DNA from: Deinococcus carri | GTDB lineage: Bacteria; Deinococcota; Deinococci; Deinococcales; Deinococcaceae | Assembly: GCF_039545055.1 (NCBI RefSeq) | Contig: NZ_BAABRP010000001.1 | Coordinates: 372,001 to 436,000 of the forward strand | Direction of reading: 5' to 3' | Length of the DNA stretch: 64,000 nucleotides | Shown: piece by piece, positions 14,812 to 44,621 of the stretch | How positions within the stretch are numbered: position 1 is the stretch's first letter | How the letters are laid out: every line of letters starts with the position of its first letter | Translations under genes and position numbers: made by a program | The notes under the pieces: model-generated | The model's database searches: none | What the model saw: only the letters and a program-made list of their open reading frames with translations | Told to the model about the DNA's origin: nothing

Positions 14812-15086
14812 GGGGCAGGGCATCTTGTAGCGAGCTTCCCCCCGCCCCCCCAGCCCCCCTACCCCCCACCGGGGGGCAGGGGGGAGCGGCGCTGCGCTGG
14901 GCAAGGGGGTTCCTTGCGTTGGAAGGGTTGCCAGGCTTTGCCCCGGTTTCCCGCTGGTCGCCAGGCCCAGCCCGCCGGGCGGCCTCGGGCCTTGCGGCCC
15001 GAACGGCTCCTCTTCCATGCCCGTCTGCTTGAAGGGTGGGACTTGGGTGGCGGCTCCAAAGTTGAAAAAGCAGGGAGGGCGGGAGC
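14812..15086 (+). repeat. Long dispersed repeat, family D, copy 1
   Basis: About 275 bp beginning ggggcagggcatcttgtagc, 12 nt after the fni stop codon, and ending near gggagctt. The copy at 32153-32487 matches over most of its length and differs mainly in the GC-rich segment around 14870-14905. It fills the 337-bp gap between fni and alr; I see no gene in it. Confidence 0.85.
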
Positions 15087-15136
15087 TTTTGCTTGTTAAG
15101 GTGCAAGTTCTTGCCTCCCGCTCAGCGCTGGCTCCC

Positions 15137-16195
15137 TCACCCCACTGCCACCCGCTCTACCCTCGCGCCCAGCCCGGTCAGGACCTCGTATTCAATCGTG
15201 CCGCCCCAGGCCGCCGCGTCCGTCACGGTGAGGCTGCCCGGTCCCCAGACCTCGGCCCAGTCGCCTACGCGGACCTTCAGGCCGGTCACGTCCACCATCA
15301 TCTGGTCCATGCAGATGCGGCCCAGGACCGGGCGGCGCTCGCCCTGGATCAGGACGTGGGCGCTGCCGGTGGCGTTGCGGGGGTAGCCGTCGGCGTAACC
15401 GATGCCGACAGTGGCGACCAGCGTCTCGCGCCCGGCCCGCCACAGCCCGCCGTAGCTCACCGTCTCGCCGGGGTGGACGGTGTGGACGTGGGTCACGCGG
15501 GCCTGAAGGGTCATCACCGGGGTAAGGGGGGCCACGCCGCGCAGATGCGAGGGCGCGAAGCCGTAGGCGGCGAGGCCGGGCCGCGCCAGGCTCATGCCGG
15601 GGAGGGGACCCAGGCTGAGGACGCCGCCGCCGTTGGCCGCGTGGGCCAGCACCGGGGGCAGGGCGGCGAGGACCGTCTGAAAGCGGGCGAACTGCTCGTG
15701 GGCAAAGCTCAGGTCCGGCTCGTCGGCGGTGGCGAAGTGGGTGTAGGCCCCCTCCAGCAGCCCCCGCTCGGCCAGGCGCTGGCCGATGCCTATGGCCTCC
15801 TCGGGCCGCGCCCCCAGGCGGTTCATGCCGGTGTCCACCTTCAGGTGCGCGCGGGCGTGGGGCGGCAGGGCATCCGCCTCCGCGACCGACGCGACGGGCA
15901 GGCGCACGCCCAGGTCGGCCAGCGGGCGCACCTCCTCCGGGGTGGGTGGCGTGAGCAGCAGGATGGGTTTGCCGGGGTTCAGGGCGGCGAGGGCGGCGGC
16001 CTCGCGCGGCATGGCGACCGCGAAGCCCCACACGTCGGGGTGGGGGGCCGCCAGGCGGGTCACGGCCTCCATGCCGTGGCCGTAGGCATTCGCCTTGACG
16101 GGCAGCAGCAGCCTGGCCTCCGCCCGCCGGGCCAGGGCCGTGAGGTTGCCCCGCAGGGCGGACTCGGAAATCAGGGCCTGCGCGCGTGCCAACAT
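15137..16195 (-). CDS. alr: Alanine racemase
   Basis: A 352-aa PLP enzyme that makes D-Ala for peptidoglycan. The PLP lysine lies in LPVKANAYGHG (near residue 34). The second catalytic Tyr is in GIGYADGYPRN, and RICMDQMMVDVT matches the conserved C-terminal barrel. A TACCAT -10 box (16204-16209, minus) ends 8 nt before the ATG, indicating a leaderless mRNA. It is divergent from the exported protein at 16301. Confidence 0.95.
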   Translation of the reverse strand: MLARAQALISESALRGNLTALARRAEARLLLPVKANAYGHGMEAVTRLAAPHPDVWGFAVAMPREAAALAALNPGKPILLLTPPTPEEVRPLADLGVRLPVASVAEADALPPHARAHLKVDTGMNRLGARPEEAIGIGQRLAERGLLEGAYTHFATADEPDLSFAHEQFARFQTVLAALPPVLAHAANGGGVLSLGPLPGMSLARPGLAAYGFAPSHLRGVAPLTPVMTLQARVTHVHTVHPGETVSYGGLWRAGRETLVATVGIGYADGYPRNATGSAHVLIQGERRPVLGRICMDQMMVDVTGLKVRVGDWAEVWGPGSLTVTDAAAWGGTIEYEVLTGLGARVERVAVG

Positions 16196-16300
16196 CGCCC
16201 CGCATGGTAGCGGCTGAGACGGTCTGGCACTGGGCCTGTCTGGTGGGCCTGCCTGACGCGCGGAACTGCGGCGCGGGAGGCCCGTGTATCCTGACGGGCA

Positions 16301-18271
<1,971 letters not shown>

Positions 18272-18308
18272 GCCACTCCGACACCCAATCCTGAGCTTTG
18301 TGAGAAAA

Positions 18309-18331
18309 GCCGCCCTCGCCCGGCGGTTTTT
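18309..18331 (+). terminator. Rho-independent terminator
   Basis: CCGCC (18310-18314) pairs with GGCGG (18322-18326), followed by TTTTT. It ends the 656-aa gene and lies directly upstream of the next promoter. Confidence 0.7.
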
Positions 18332-18348
18332 CGACTATTCTGTGGGGG

Positions 18349-18798
18349 ATGAGAAGGTTCTGGCTCCTGCCCCTGGCCGCCGCGCTGCTGAGCGCCTGCG
18401 GCAGTCTGGCCGGGCTGCCCGCGCCCACGGCGGGGGACCTGCTGGCCGCCCCCACCGCCCTTCAGGTCACGGGCCGCAGCCTGCGGGCCACAGCCACCTC
18501 CACCCTGGACGGCAACGCGCTGAACGTGAAGGTGCTGGTGCAGGCCAGCCGCGCGCCCCTGCCGCCGCTGACGGTGACGGGCGTGTATCTGGTCACTGAA
18601 GACGGCGTCTGGAACGCTGCCGCCACCCGCAGCGACCGCCAGAGCTGCGGTGCCGATGCCTGCCTTCAGGGCAGCGGGAGCGGCATGGCACGTGGCCTGC
18701 GCCCCGGCGAGGGCGTGCAGGTCGTGGTGAGCCTCAAGGACAGCCGGGGCCGCACCCTGTGGCTGCGCGACGCCCAGGCGAACATCGGGCGGAACTGA
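18349..18798 (+). CDS. Small lipoprotein, hypothetical
   Basis: A 149-aa protein with a lipoprotein signal; the lipobox LLSAC puts the modified Cys at residue 17. The mature part is beta-rich, with a Cys pair around [14 protein letters not shown]. The family is unknown. A TATTCT -10 box (18336-18341) ends 7 nt before the ATG, indicating a leaderless mRNA. It converges on the ABC transporter genes across a strong two-way terminator. Confidence 0.75.
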   Translation: MRRFWLLPLAAALLSACGSLAGLPAPTAGDLLAAPTALQVTGRSLRATATSTLDGNALNVKVLVQASRAPLPPLTVTGVYLVTEDGVWNAAATRSDRQSCGADACLQGSGSGMARGLRPGEGVQVVVSLKDSRGRTLWLRDAQANIGRN

Positions 18799-18830
18799 GC
18801 GCCTGAAGCGGCGTTCCCCATTCGGCCCGG

Positions 18831-18866
18831 AAGGCCCAGAAAGGTTGAACGGCCTTTCTGGGCCTT
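18831..18866. terminator. Bidirectional terminator hairpin
   Basis: A perfect 14-bp stem (18831-18844 with 18853-18866, core AAGGCCCAGAAAGG) lies between two convergent genes, with TTTCC on the plus side. Confidence 0.75.
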
Positions 18867-18869
18867 TCC

Positions 18870-20725
<1,856 letters not shown>

Positions 20726-20804
20726 GAGCTACACGCTACGCCGCGCCGGGCGGGAAGAGGGCGGGAAAGGCTGCGGTTGGCAGTGGGGAGATGAGAGCAG
20801 CCCC

Positions 20805-21598
20805 CTACTTCCCGCGGTTCAGCACCCGGCGCAGGCCCACGCTGAGCGCGGCGGCGGCCAGCGAGGTGAGGGAGCGCGTCTGCCGCCCCAGCAGCCCGGC
20901 CCCCAGGGTCCCGGCAGCCAGCAGCCGCGCAAGGCGCACGCGCTCGGCAGACACACGCCTGCTCGCGTCGTCGCTGCGGCTGCGCACCTCCTCCGGGGCC
21001 AGCAGCACGCCCACGAGGCCCAGCGCCGCGAGGGCGAGCAGGTCCGCCGGGAGACTGCGGCCCTGACCGCGCTGGCCCGCCGGGAGCAGGGCCGCCGCGC
21101 CCGCGAGGCCCGCCGCGGGCCACGAGGCCTGCACCCCGTCGGCCTGCTGTGCCGACAGGGCCAGCGCCGCACCGGGCACCAGCGCCGCAACCCGCTCTCC
21201 CGCCCGCGCGGCCAGGGCCGCCTGTCCGGCGAGCGCCGCCACGTCGAGGGGGCTGGGCGGGGGGCCGACCGTGGCCGACAGCAACCGCAGGCCGCTCAGC
21301 ACCGCGAATTCGGCCCGCAGGTCCGGCTCGCCCCCCAGCAGGGCCGCCAGCGCCGCGAGAGGAAGCGCGGCGTTCGCGGTGTCGGGGTGGTCCGGGTCGA
21401 GTTCCCGCGCCGTCGACCAGGCCAGGAAGCCCGCCGCCCCCACCCCCAGCGCCGCCCCCCAGGCCCGCCCGGACAGCCGCGCGGCCAGCACGCTGACCCC
21501 GGCCCCGCCGCGGCAAAGCGGTTGGAGGTCAGCGAGAAGTCCAGCGGGCGGGGCAGCGCCGAGGGGGGCAGCGGGGACGTGGCAGCGGCGCGTGTCAT
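20805..21598 (-). pseudogene. Hypothetical Ala/Leu-rich membrane-associated protein with an apparent frameshift
   Basis: The ATG at 21598 has a good leaderless promoter (TACGGT, 21605-21610 minus, 6 nt away) and reads [21 protein letters not shown] through SNRF. The reading then moves to the other minus-strand frame, which continues [25 protein letters not shown] to RRVLNRGK at 20805. The switch falls in the GC-rich run at about 21501-21517. The second frame is a long Ala/Leu/Gly-rich protein with several hydrophobic stretches. It is either a sequencing error, a real frameshift, or a shorter gene starting at an internal GTG. The family is unknown. Confidence 0.55.
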
Positions 21599-21677
21599 GC
21601 CTGCACCGTACCCCCACCCCTGTCCCGCAGCCGCATCTTCAGGAAACGCTCAAGGCCGCCGCACGGGGCCACTTCGC

Positions 21678-22841
<1,164 letters not shown>

Positions 22842-22901
22842 GGGGGCATGGTAGCGGGGTGAGCGCGGCGGCGGTTCGGGCCTGTCCTCGCTGGCCTCCC
22901 C

Positions 22902-23552
22902 TCACTGGCCGTCGAACACGGCGGGGAAGAGCGTGCGGACGTTCCGCAGCACGTTCCTCTCTGCCCAGTAGGGCAGTCCTGGCGTGGCGTTGCGGACCAG
23001 AAAGCGCCCCGGCTCGCTGACGGTCATCACGGCGTTCCAGCCCGCCCGCAGGGTCAGGTCGTACTCGGTGCTCAGGCCCGTGCAGCGGCCACGCAGGGTG
23101 GCGGCGCGGTCGCTGTAGAGCCACTGCGCGCGGCGGGTGGGGTCGGTCGGATGGTCCGCCTGGGTCAGGAAGGTGGCGGTGTTGCGGCCTGCCTGGTAGA
23201 CCATCAGCGCGTCGGCGGCGTAGGTGCGGGGTTCGCTGGGCACGCTGCGCACACCTGGGCACAGCCGGGCAGGCGTGACCGGAGGCCGGAACGATTCGGG
23301 AATAGCGATGCTGAAGTCCGCCCCTTGCAGCCGGCCGATGCCGATGATGCGGCCCCCTGCCAGATTCGTGAGCAGTACCAGGACCCGGTCCTGGCCCAGA
23401 TGCCGCTCGATGGGCACGAGGTTGCGGATATGACCCTCGATGCCCACCGCCTGGCCCGCGGGGGGCAGGACCATAGCAGCCCCCAGGGTCAGGAGCCCGG
23501 AAATGCGGCGGGTACGGCGCAGCAGGCAGGGGGCCATCGACGGTGCAGTCAC
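22902..23552 (-). CDS. Exported protein with an AGWNAV domain
   Basis: A 216-aa protein with a signal-like N-terminus (RRISGLLTLGAAMVLPPAGQA). The mature part contains a module that also occurs in the large lipoprotein at 61253: a strand ending in IAIPESF (IPLGLPDE there), a conserved Cys, then WLYSDRAATLRGRC and YDLTLRAGWNAV. The function is unknown. GTG 23552 is supported by a TAAAGT -10 (23560-23565, minus) ending 7 nt upstream, indicating a leaderless mRNA. Confidence 0.7.
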   Translation of the reverse strand: MTAPSMAPCLLRRTRRISGLLTLGAAMVLPPAGQAVGIEGHIRNLVPIERHLGQDRVLVLLTNLAGGRIIGIGRLQGADFSIAIPESFRPPVTPARLCPGVRSVPSEPRTYAADALMVYQAGRNTATFLTQADHPTDPTRRAQWLYSDRAATLRGRCTGLSTEYDLTLRAGWNAVMTVSEPGRFLVRNATPGLPYWAERNVLRNVRTLFPAVFDGQ

Positions 23553-23713
23553 GCGCTGAACTTTAGAAAAGCTTCATCAGCCCGGCATCAGGGAAAAGGG
23601 CGGCTGCATCACCTGCCCCCGCGGCCCTGGCTGACCCCCAGATGACTTCTTCTCGCACACTCCTCACCCGCCCTTCATGGCTGGGCCGGGGGCGGGCAGG
23701 TAGGGTGGGGGGG

Positions 23714-24232
23714 ATGAAGAAAGTGATGCTCACCCTGGCGGCGGCGGTGCTGTCCGGCGCGGCCCTGGCCGTGCCCGTCAAGCTGCCGACCATCCCGGTG
23801 ATTCTCGAACCCAATGCGCGCCTGCTGACGCTGACCGACGCCGGCATCACCAAGGCGTTCCCCTCGGCGGCGGGCCGCCCGGACGCGGTGTTTCTGACCG
23901 AGGACCGCAAGGTGACGGTCGCCTTCGAGTGGCGCGAGGGCAAGCTGGCCCCGAATCAGGTCAATGATCTGGTGGCGCAGTTTCCCGCCGTGATCCGCGC
24001 CCAGGTACCCAACATCAAGACCCTCAAGGCCAGTCTGGTCCAGATCGGCAACACGCCCTGGGCACAGTTCGTGTTCACCACGCCCGGCCAGGGCGACGAC
24101 CTGCGCCGCGAGCTGCTGATGACCAGCGCGCTGGGTCGCATCCTGGTCGTGACCATCGCCGGGAACGTGAAGGACTACAGCCGCAACGAGGCCCTGATCC
24201 GCACCTTTGCCGACAGCCTGCGCGTGAACTGA
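23714..24232 (+). CDS. Exported hypothetical protein
   Basis: A 172-aa protein with signal peptide MKKVMLTLAAAVLSGAALA. The mature protein resembles small secreted proteins with a DcrB/PsbP-like alternating strand-helix pattern (VTVAFEWREGKLAPNQV ... RRELLMTSALGRILVVTIAG), but I cannot name a family with confidence. The start at 23714 follows TAGGGT (23701-23706) by 7 nt, indicating a leaderless mRNA. A long hairpin terminator follows. Confidence 0.7.
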   Translation: MKKVMLTLAAAVLSGAALAVPVKLPTIPVILEPNARLLTLTDAGITKAFPSAAGRPDAVFLTEDRKVTVAFEWREGKLAPNQVNDLVAQFPAVIRAQVPNIKTLKASLVQIGNTPWAQFVFTTPGQGDDLRRELLMTSALGRILVVTIAGNVKDYSRNEALIRTFADSLRVN

Positions 24233-24250
24233 GCGCCGCGCCCCTCCCGG

Positions 24251-24302
24251 CCCCGCACCTTCCGGCTGACTCCCCGGTCCGGAAGACGCGGGGCTGCCTT
24301 TT
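24251..24302 (+). terminator. Terminator with a two-part stem
   Basis: CCCCGC (24251-24256) and CTTCCGG (24259-24265) pair with CCGGAAG (24279-24285) and GCGGGG (24288-24293), followed by CTGCCTTTTG. Confidence 0.65.
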
Positions 24303-24364
24303 GCACAAAGTCTATTGTGGCCCCCGGAGCAGGTCGCCCGGCCCGGCCCCGTAGAATGGGCCGC

Positions 24365-26118
<1,754 letters not shown>

Positions 26119-26170
26119 GGGAACCCCACTGGCAGCATGGAGCTATGGGGTAGGGGAGGCGGTGCCTGGG

Positions 26171-26240
26171 CGTCGAGAAGTCCAGAAGTCGAGGGGTCGA
26201 GAAAGGAACACGGCGAACCTCGACCCCTCGACTTCTAGAC
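26171..26240. repeat. Perfect inverted repeat, family C
   Basis: AGAAGTCGAGGGGTCGAG (26184-26201) and its exact reverse complement (26219-26236) flank a 17-nt loop. It stands in the gap between the convergent holA and CBS-domain genes. It is built of overlapping gtcgag words, like the other small palindromes of this window. Confidence 0.75.
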
Positions 26241-26269
26241 CCCCGTCAAGGGGAGCTACAGGCCGCCTG

Positions 26270-26302
26270 CCTCTTCATAGCTCACGGCTCACAGCTCAGT
26301 GC
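26270..26302. repeat. Short repeat, family A, inverted copy
   Basis: ttcatagctcacggctcac (from about 26274) is the reverse complement of the family A word at 1174 and 10810. Confidence 0.6.
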
Positions 26303-26319
26303 TCCCGCCTCCCACACCC

Positions 26320-26955
<636 letters not shown>

Positions 26956-27020
26956 GGCTCTCAGCTTACCGTGCCGCTGCTCTCCCGCATCTGACCTCCG
27001 GCTGACGGCGCGTGTGAGCG

Positions 27021-27051
<31 letters not shown>

Positions 27052-27071
27052 GACCGTGCTAGCGTGCGCGG

Positions 27072-27561
<490 letters not shown>

Positions 27562-27671
27562 GCGCGAGCGGCCGCTGAGCTGACGGCCCCCGCCCCGCGC
27601 GGGGGTCTTGCCTTGACCCGCCCCCTGTCCTCCCGCCGCCCGTCTCCCGGTCGGCCGGGAAAGGAGAACCC

Positions 27672-28148
27672 ATGAGAAAAGCCTTTCTGCTCCTGCCGCT
27701 GGCGCTGCTGGCCACCGTCCCGCATGCCCAGCAAAAGGGCCGCCGCGTGGGCTTCGTGGACGTGCAGCAGGCTGTGACGGCCCTGCCCGGCAACAGCGCC
27801 TACCTCACCCTCAGCAAGAAGGTCGACAACGACCTGAAGGCCAAGCAGGACAGCATCCGGAAACTCGCCACCCGTGCGGCCAGCACGCGCAGCAACGCCG
27901 ACCTTCAGGCCCTCCAGAAGGCCCAGCAGAGCTTCGTGAGCGCGCAGAAGGGCTACCAGCAGCGCCTGGCCACCGAGTTCAAGCCGCTGGCCTCCCGCAT
28001 CAATTCGGCGGTGGCGAGCGTCGCCAAGGCCAACGGCTACAGCGTGGTGATGGACCGCCGCGTGGCCGCGCAGACCAATCTGGTCGTGTACGCCAACAGC
28101 CCGGCCACCGACCTGACCGCCGCCGTGATCAAGGCCCTCAAGAAATAA
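27672..28148 (+). CDS. OmpH/Skp-family periplasmic chaperone, copy 2
   Basis: A 158-aa protein with signal peptide [20 protein letters not shown], then [18 protein letters not shown], a coiled-coil arm, and [24 protein letters not shown]. It is a paralogue of the gene just upstream. It starts with a Shine-Dalgarno (GGAAAGGAGAACCC), unlike copy 1, which suggests translation from a shared transcript. A GC hairpin near 27586-27606 lies between the copies. Confidence 0.87.
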   Translation: MRKAFLLLPLALLATVPHAQQKGRRVGFVDVQQAVTALPGNSAYLTLSKKVDNDLKAKQDSIRKLATRAASTRSNADLQALQKAQQSFVSAQKGYQQRLATEFKPLASRINSAVASVAKANGYSVVMDRRVAAQTNLVVYANSPATDLTAAVIKALKK

Positions 28149-28212
28149 AAATAAGCGTCCGCGTCCCTGGGCCTACCCTCCGCGCGGGGGTGGGCCTGCT
28201 ACGCTTCGCGGC

Positions 28213-28599
28213 ATGACCGACGACACCGCCCCGACCCCGGCCCGCCAACAGATTTTCGGCCAGCAGGAAGGGCGCATCCTGGAGCGCCTCGCGGCCCTGG
28301 ACCCCGACTTGATGCGCTATGTGCGCGATTTTGCCTATGACACGGTGTACGAGCGCCCCGGCCTGGACCTCCGCAGCAAGGAACTGATCGCCTGCGCCCT
28401 GCTGGTGTCGCTGGGCAGCCCGGACGAACTGCGCACCCACCTGCGCGGGGCGCTGCGGGCCGGGGCCAGCGAGCAGGAGGTGCGCGAAACCCTGCTGCTG
28501 TGCGTGCCCTACCTGGGCTTTCCCCGCGTCGTAGCCGCCTTCGCGCAGCTTCAGGCGCTGCTGGACGGGCAGAAAAAAGCCCCCACCCGCGAGGAGTGA
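28213..28599 (+). CDS. Carboxymuconolactone decarboxylase-family protein
   Basis: A 128-aa protein with the CMD/AhpD-like helical core ([44 protein letters not shown]). It lacks the AhpD CxxC pair, so a peroxidase role is unlikely; members of this form act as decarboxylases or are uncharacterised. TACGCT (28200-28205) ends 7 nt before the ATG, indicating a leaderless mRNA. It converges on the outer-membrane protein gene. Confidence 0.82.
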   Translation: MTDDTAPTPARQQIFGQQEGRILERLAALDPDLMRYVRDFAYDTVYERPGLDLRSKELIACALLVSLGSPDELRTHLRGALRAGASEQEVRETLLLCVPYLGFPRVVAAFAQLQALLDGQKKAPTREE

Positions 28600-28620
28600 G
28601 GGCTGGTCCTGCTGCTGTGC

Positions 28621-29334
28621 TCAGAAGCTCGTCTTGATACCGACACGGGCCTTGAAGACCGTGCCGGGGCGGACGAACTGGCTGTTCACGTCGTTGTAGC
28701 CGGCGTCGCTGGAGTTGAAGGTATCCACGTTGCCGTTGCTGCTGCTGACCGTGATCGAGGAGCCGAAGAACTGGTCGATGCCCAGGTCGCCCACCAGGCT
28801 GAGGTTGCCGGTGAGGGCGTAGCTGACCATCACGCCCGCGCCGATGCCGAAGGCGCTGCTGGAGTAGCTGCGGCTGCCGCTGTTCCCGAAGTCGGCGGTG
28901 CTGCGGAACATGCCGTAGCGGCCACCGGCATACACGGTGGTGCCCACGCCCGGCGTCACCTCGCCCAGGCCGTAGGTGCCGTCCAGGCTCACCACGGTGC
29001 GGCTGCCGGATTCGGTCGCCAGCCCCTGCTGCTTGGCCTCCCCAAAGGTCAGGGTGCTGGGGAACAGCACGCCGCTGGGGTCAACGGCGCTGTTGTCGTT
29101 GATCGAGTCGCTGGGGCGGGTCAGGCTGATGCCTGCCTTCACGCCGAAGGGACCGGCCACGTTGGGCGCGTGGACAAACAGCTCACCGCTGAGGCCGCCC
29201 GCGTAGCCGCCGGTCAAGCCCAGCTCGACCCCGCTCAGGCCGGTGCTGACGGGGGTGGCGGGAATGGTGTTCACGGTTTGCGCGCCCGCCGTGGCGAGGC
29301 CCGCGCTGAGGGTCAGAACAAGCAGCTTCTTCAT
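28621..29334 (-). CDS. Outer-membrane beta-barrel protein
   Basis: A 237-aa protein with a signal peptide ending GLATAGAQ, then alternating amphipathic strands rich in Gly, Ser and Thr ([42 protein letters not shown]) and the C-terminal Phe typical of barrel proteins ([10 protein letters not shown]). It is probably a small outer-membrane barrel. The upstream region holds three CATAAA-like direct repeats (29371-29402), a possible regulator array. No leaderless -10 of the usual form is evident. Confidence 0.75.
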   Translation of the reverse strand: MKKLLVLTLSAGLATAGAQTVNTIPATPVSTGLSGVELGLTGGYAGGLSGELFVHAPNVAGPFGVKAGISLTRPSDSINDNSAVDPSGVLFPSTLTFGEAKQQGLATESGSRTVVSLDGTYGLGEVTPGVGTTVYAGGRYGMFRSTADFGNSGSRSYSSSAFGIGAGVMVSYALTGNLSLVGDLGIDQFFGSSITVSSSNGNVDTFNSSDAGYNDVNSQFVRPGTVFKARVGIKTSF

Positions 29335-29370
29335 ATCGATTCGTAGCCTGACTCACCAAGATGAGCCTCT

Positions 29371-29402
29371 GACTTTATGAGATTTACGACAGCTTTATGA
29401 AC
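29371..29402 (-). promoter_or_regulatory. Direct-repeat array upstream of the outer-membrane protein gene (PHO-box-like)
   Basis: On the minus strand three related units (TTCATAAAG, TGTCGTAAATC, TCATAAAG) follow each other at about 11-bp and 9-bp steps in an AT-rich island. The arrangement resembles a PhoB-type binding array. It lies about 40 bp upstream of the ATG at 29334. Confidence 0.35.
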
Positions 29403-29441
29403 AGGACAGCTTCCCGTCAGGCGTGGGCCGTATGCCACCGA

Positions 29442-29484
29442 GTGACAGGATTTGCGGCACCTGCTAAACTTGAACCGAGTTCAA
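29442..29484 (+). promoter_or_regulatory. Promoter of etfBA with overlapping operator
   Basis: GTGACA (29442-29447), a 17-bp spacer and TAAACT (29465-29470). A perfect inverted repeat TTGAACCGAGTTCAA (29470-29484, 6-bp arms, 3-bp spacer) starts at the last base of the -10 and covers the transcription start, a classical repressor position. Confidence 0.6.
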
Positions 29485-29553
29485 TTTGTCATGCTGAAGG
29501 ACCGGGCCTGCGGCGTGATGGCTCGCCGCGGCCGCCCGACTTCTGGAGGAGCC

Positions 29554-31261
<1,708 letters not shown>

Positions 31262-31262
<1 letters not shown>

Positions 31263-31374
31263 TACGGGATTGCTCTGATTCCAGAACATCCGGGACGGCA
31301 CCGGATGTTCTTCCATCGCCGCAACCCCGTCCTTTTTGCTTCTCGCTCCGCTCGGATGATTCGAAGGAATCATC
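31262..31374 (+). repeat. SRE-like repeat, family E, copy 3, with terminator hairpin
   Basis: It begins ATACGG on the last base of the etfA stop codon. Stem 1 is AGAACATCCGG (31283-31293) with its complement at 31301-31311; the conserved linker with CTCGCTC and GCTCGG follows; stem 2 is GATGATTC (31355-31362) with GAATCATC (31367-31374). The linker matches copies at 54067 and 56304, while the stems differ in sequence. Confidence 0.65.
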
Positions 31375-31435
31375 GCAAGTTGGTGTAAGTCTTTTCCGGC
31401 AGCGCCGCTCCCCTCCGTGTGAGGGTGGGCGGCGT

Positions 31436-31465
31436 TTGCTGTTGGGCGGCGAACCTGGCTAGACT
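31436..31465 (+). promoter_or_regulatory. Promoter of the phospholipase A2 gene
   Basis: TTGCTG (31436-31441), an 18-bp spacer and TAGACT (31460-31465). The transcript has a leader of about 30 nt with a CAGGAG ribosome site at 31491-31496. Confidence 0.6.
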
Positions 31466-31501
31466 GGGGACATAGCACAATCCAGCTTCCCAGGAGTCCC
31501 C

Positions 31502-32140
<639 letters not shown>

Positions 32141-32152
32141 GGCTTGTGGCTG

Positions 32153-32487
32153 GGGGCAGGGCATCTTGTAGCGAGCTTCCTCCAGCCCCCCCAGCCCCCA
32201 CCGGGGGAACGTCTCCGCCGCGCGGGGCGGCCCGCGCGTTGACGCCAGGCTTGTTGACGTGTCTCTTCTCTTGGTGGAGGGGGAGCTTTTCGCTGCGCTC
32301 GGCAAGGGGGCTCCTGGCGTTGGAAAGCTTGCCAAGCTTCGCCCCGGTTTCCCACTGGTCGCCATGCCTGGCCTGCCGGGCGGCCTCGGTCCTGGCGGCC
32401 CGAACGGCTCGTCTTCCAGGCCTACCCGGTTGAAGGGTAGGACCTGGGCGTCAGCTCCAAAGTTGAAAAAACAGGGAAGCGGGAGCT
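32153..32487 (+). repeat. Long dispersed repeat, family D, copy 2
   Basis: About 335 bp matching 14812-15086. Both copies start ggggcagggcatcttgtagc 12 nt after a stop codon and share caaagttgaaaaa near the end. This copy has about 70 extra bases at 32205-32280. Confidence 0.85.
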
Positions 32488-32688
32488 GATGCGGGGAGAG
32501 CAGGGGAGAGGTGTTGCTGCATAACCGCCCCGTGCAGTTTTCAGTGCTCAATGGTACGGACACTTTTGGAGACGAGGTTTTTCACTCTTGGGGAACGCTG
32601 GGAGGGAGTTAGCCCAGGTGTCGTGTCAGACGGCAAACTTTGCATCCCTCCCCTTGAAGTTATGCAACGGTTTGGTTGCGGCTTTCCC
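32488..32688. other. Low-GC intergenic stretch, no gene seen
   Basis: About 200 bp with clearly lower GC than its surroundings (for example 32535-32580 and 32635-32680). No start with a promoter, no RNA gene and no transposon end is recognised. It may be a remnant of transferred DNA. Confidence 0.4.
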
Positions 32689-33441
<753 letters not shown>

Positions 33442-33470
33442 CCCGGCAGGGTAGCGCGGGTATACTGGGC

Positions 33471-34501
<1,031 letters not shown>

Positions 34502-34587
34502 AGGGCGGGGGTGTGCGGGACGCGGGAACACCTTTGCCTGCGTCCCACACCCCGCTGCCCGCACCCTTCCCCCGCTATCATGCGCGG

Positions 34588-35407
<820 letters not shown>

Positions 35408-35430
<23 letters not shown>

Positions 35431-35510
35431 TGGGTGATGAGGCCAGGGGAGCGGGTGCCTCTGTCTTCCTCATTCCTCATCGCTCAGCCCTCATCCCTTC
35501 CTGCTCTGCC
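35408..35510. repeat. Small palindromic repeat before upp
   Basis: gatgagtcatgggtgatggg (35413-) and the inverted words cctcattcctcatcgctcag (35468-) and cctcatccc make a loose hairpin of the same text style as families A and B. Confidence 0.5.
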
Positions 35511-35525
35511 GGGTATCGTGGGGCC

Positions 35526-36149
<624 letters not shown>

Positions 36150-36218
36150 GCGAGAAGCCCTTCCACCTTTTGCCGGACGCCTGTTCCTCACCACCAGCCT
36201 TTAGACTCCGGTCAGCTT

Positions 36219-37364
<1,146 letters not shown>

Positions 37365-37562
37365 GCGCAACGGCGGGATGTGGGGAGGTGGGGTGCAAAA
37401 GCCCCCGCCTCCCTGCTTTTGGCCTGCTTTTGGGATGGGGGTGGGGTGGAATGGCCGCCGGGAACCGCATTCCGCGTCAGGGCATGAGCTGACGGCTGAA
37501 AGCTGACTGCTCCTCCCCACAGCCGCCTGCCCCCAAAACAGCTTTCTGTTACCGTGACCCCG

Positions 37563-38720
<1,158 letters not shown>

Positions 38721-38772
38721 GGGCTGGGCTGAGATGCGGTGGCCCCAGCCCACGCCCTATCCTGGGGCCAAC

Positions 38773-39720
<948 letters not shown>

Positions 39721-39723
<3 letters not shown>

Positions 39724-39822
39724 CGGCCAGCGGCCAGCTTCCAGCAAAAGAAGCAAAGGAAAAGCCCCGGCCTATGCCGGGGCTTTTTTCTGCTGGCGGC
39801 TGGCCGCTGGAAGCTGGCCGCC

Positions 39823-39835
<13 letters not shown>
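39721..39835. terminator. Strong terminator inside a larger palindrome
   Basis: AAAGCCCCGGC (39761-39771) pairs with GCCGGGGCTTT (39776-39786) around CTAT, followed by a run of T. Outside it, gcggccagcttccagc near 39730 is inverted at about 39807-39822, so the terminator is nested in a repeat-like palindrome. It serves the kinase gene on the plus strand and the TPR gene on the minus strand. Confidence 0.85.
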
Positions 39836-40533
<698 letters not shown>

Positions 40534-40690
40534 GGGTTCCTCCTGGAAAGGGGCTGGGGTTGTCGAAAACTGGACCGAGTATACACATCGGGCGTCAGGG
40601 AGTCTGATGGGCGCGTCAGACACGGGTTGTCCCCTCCTTTGTTGCACCGGGTTCAACCGGATAGGCCGGGGGTGATAGCCTCCGCCTACC

Positions 40691-43576
<2,886 letters not shown>

Positions 43577-43622
43577 TCCAAAGTCCCCCGGCCCGCATAT
43601 CTACACGGTAGAAGGAGGACCC

Positions 43623-44620
<998 letters not shown>

Positions 44621-44621
<1 letters not shown>

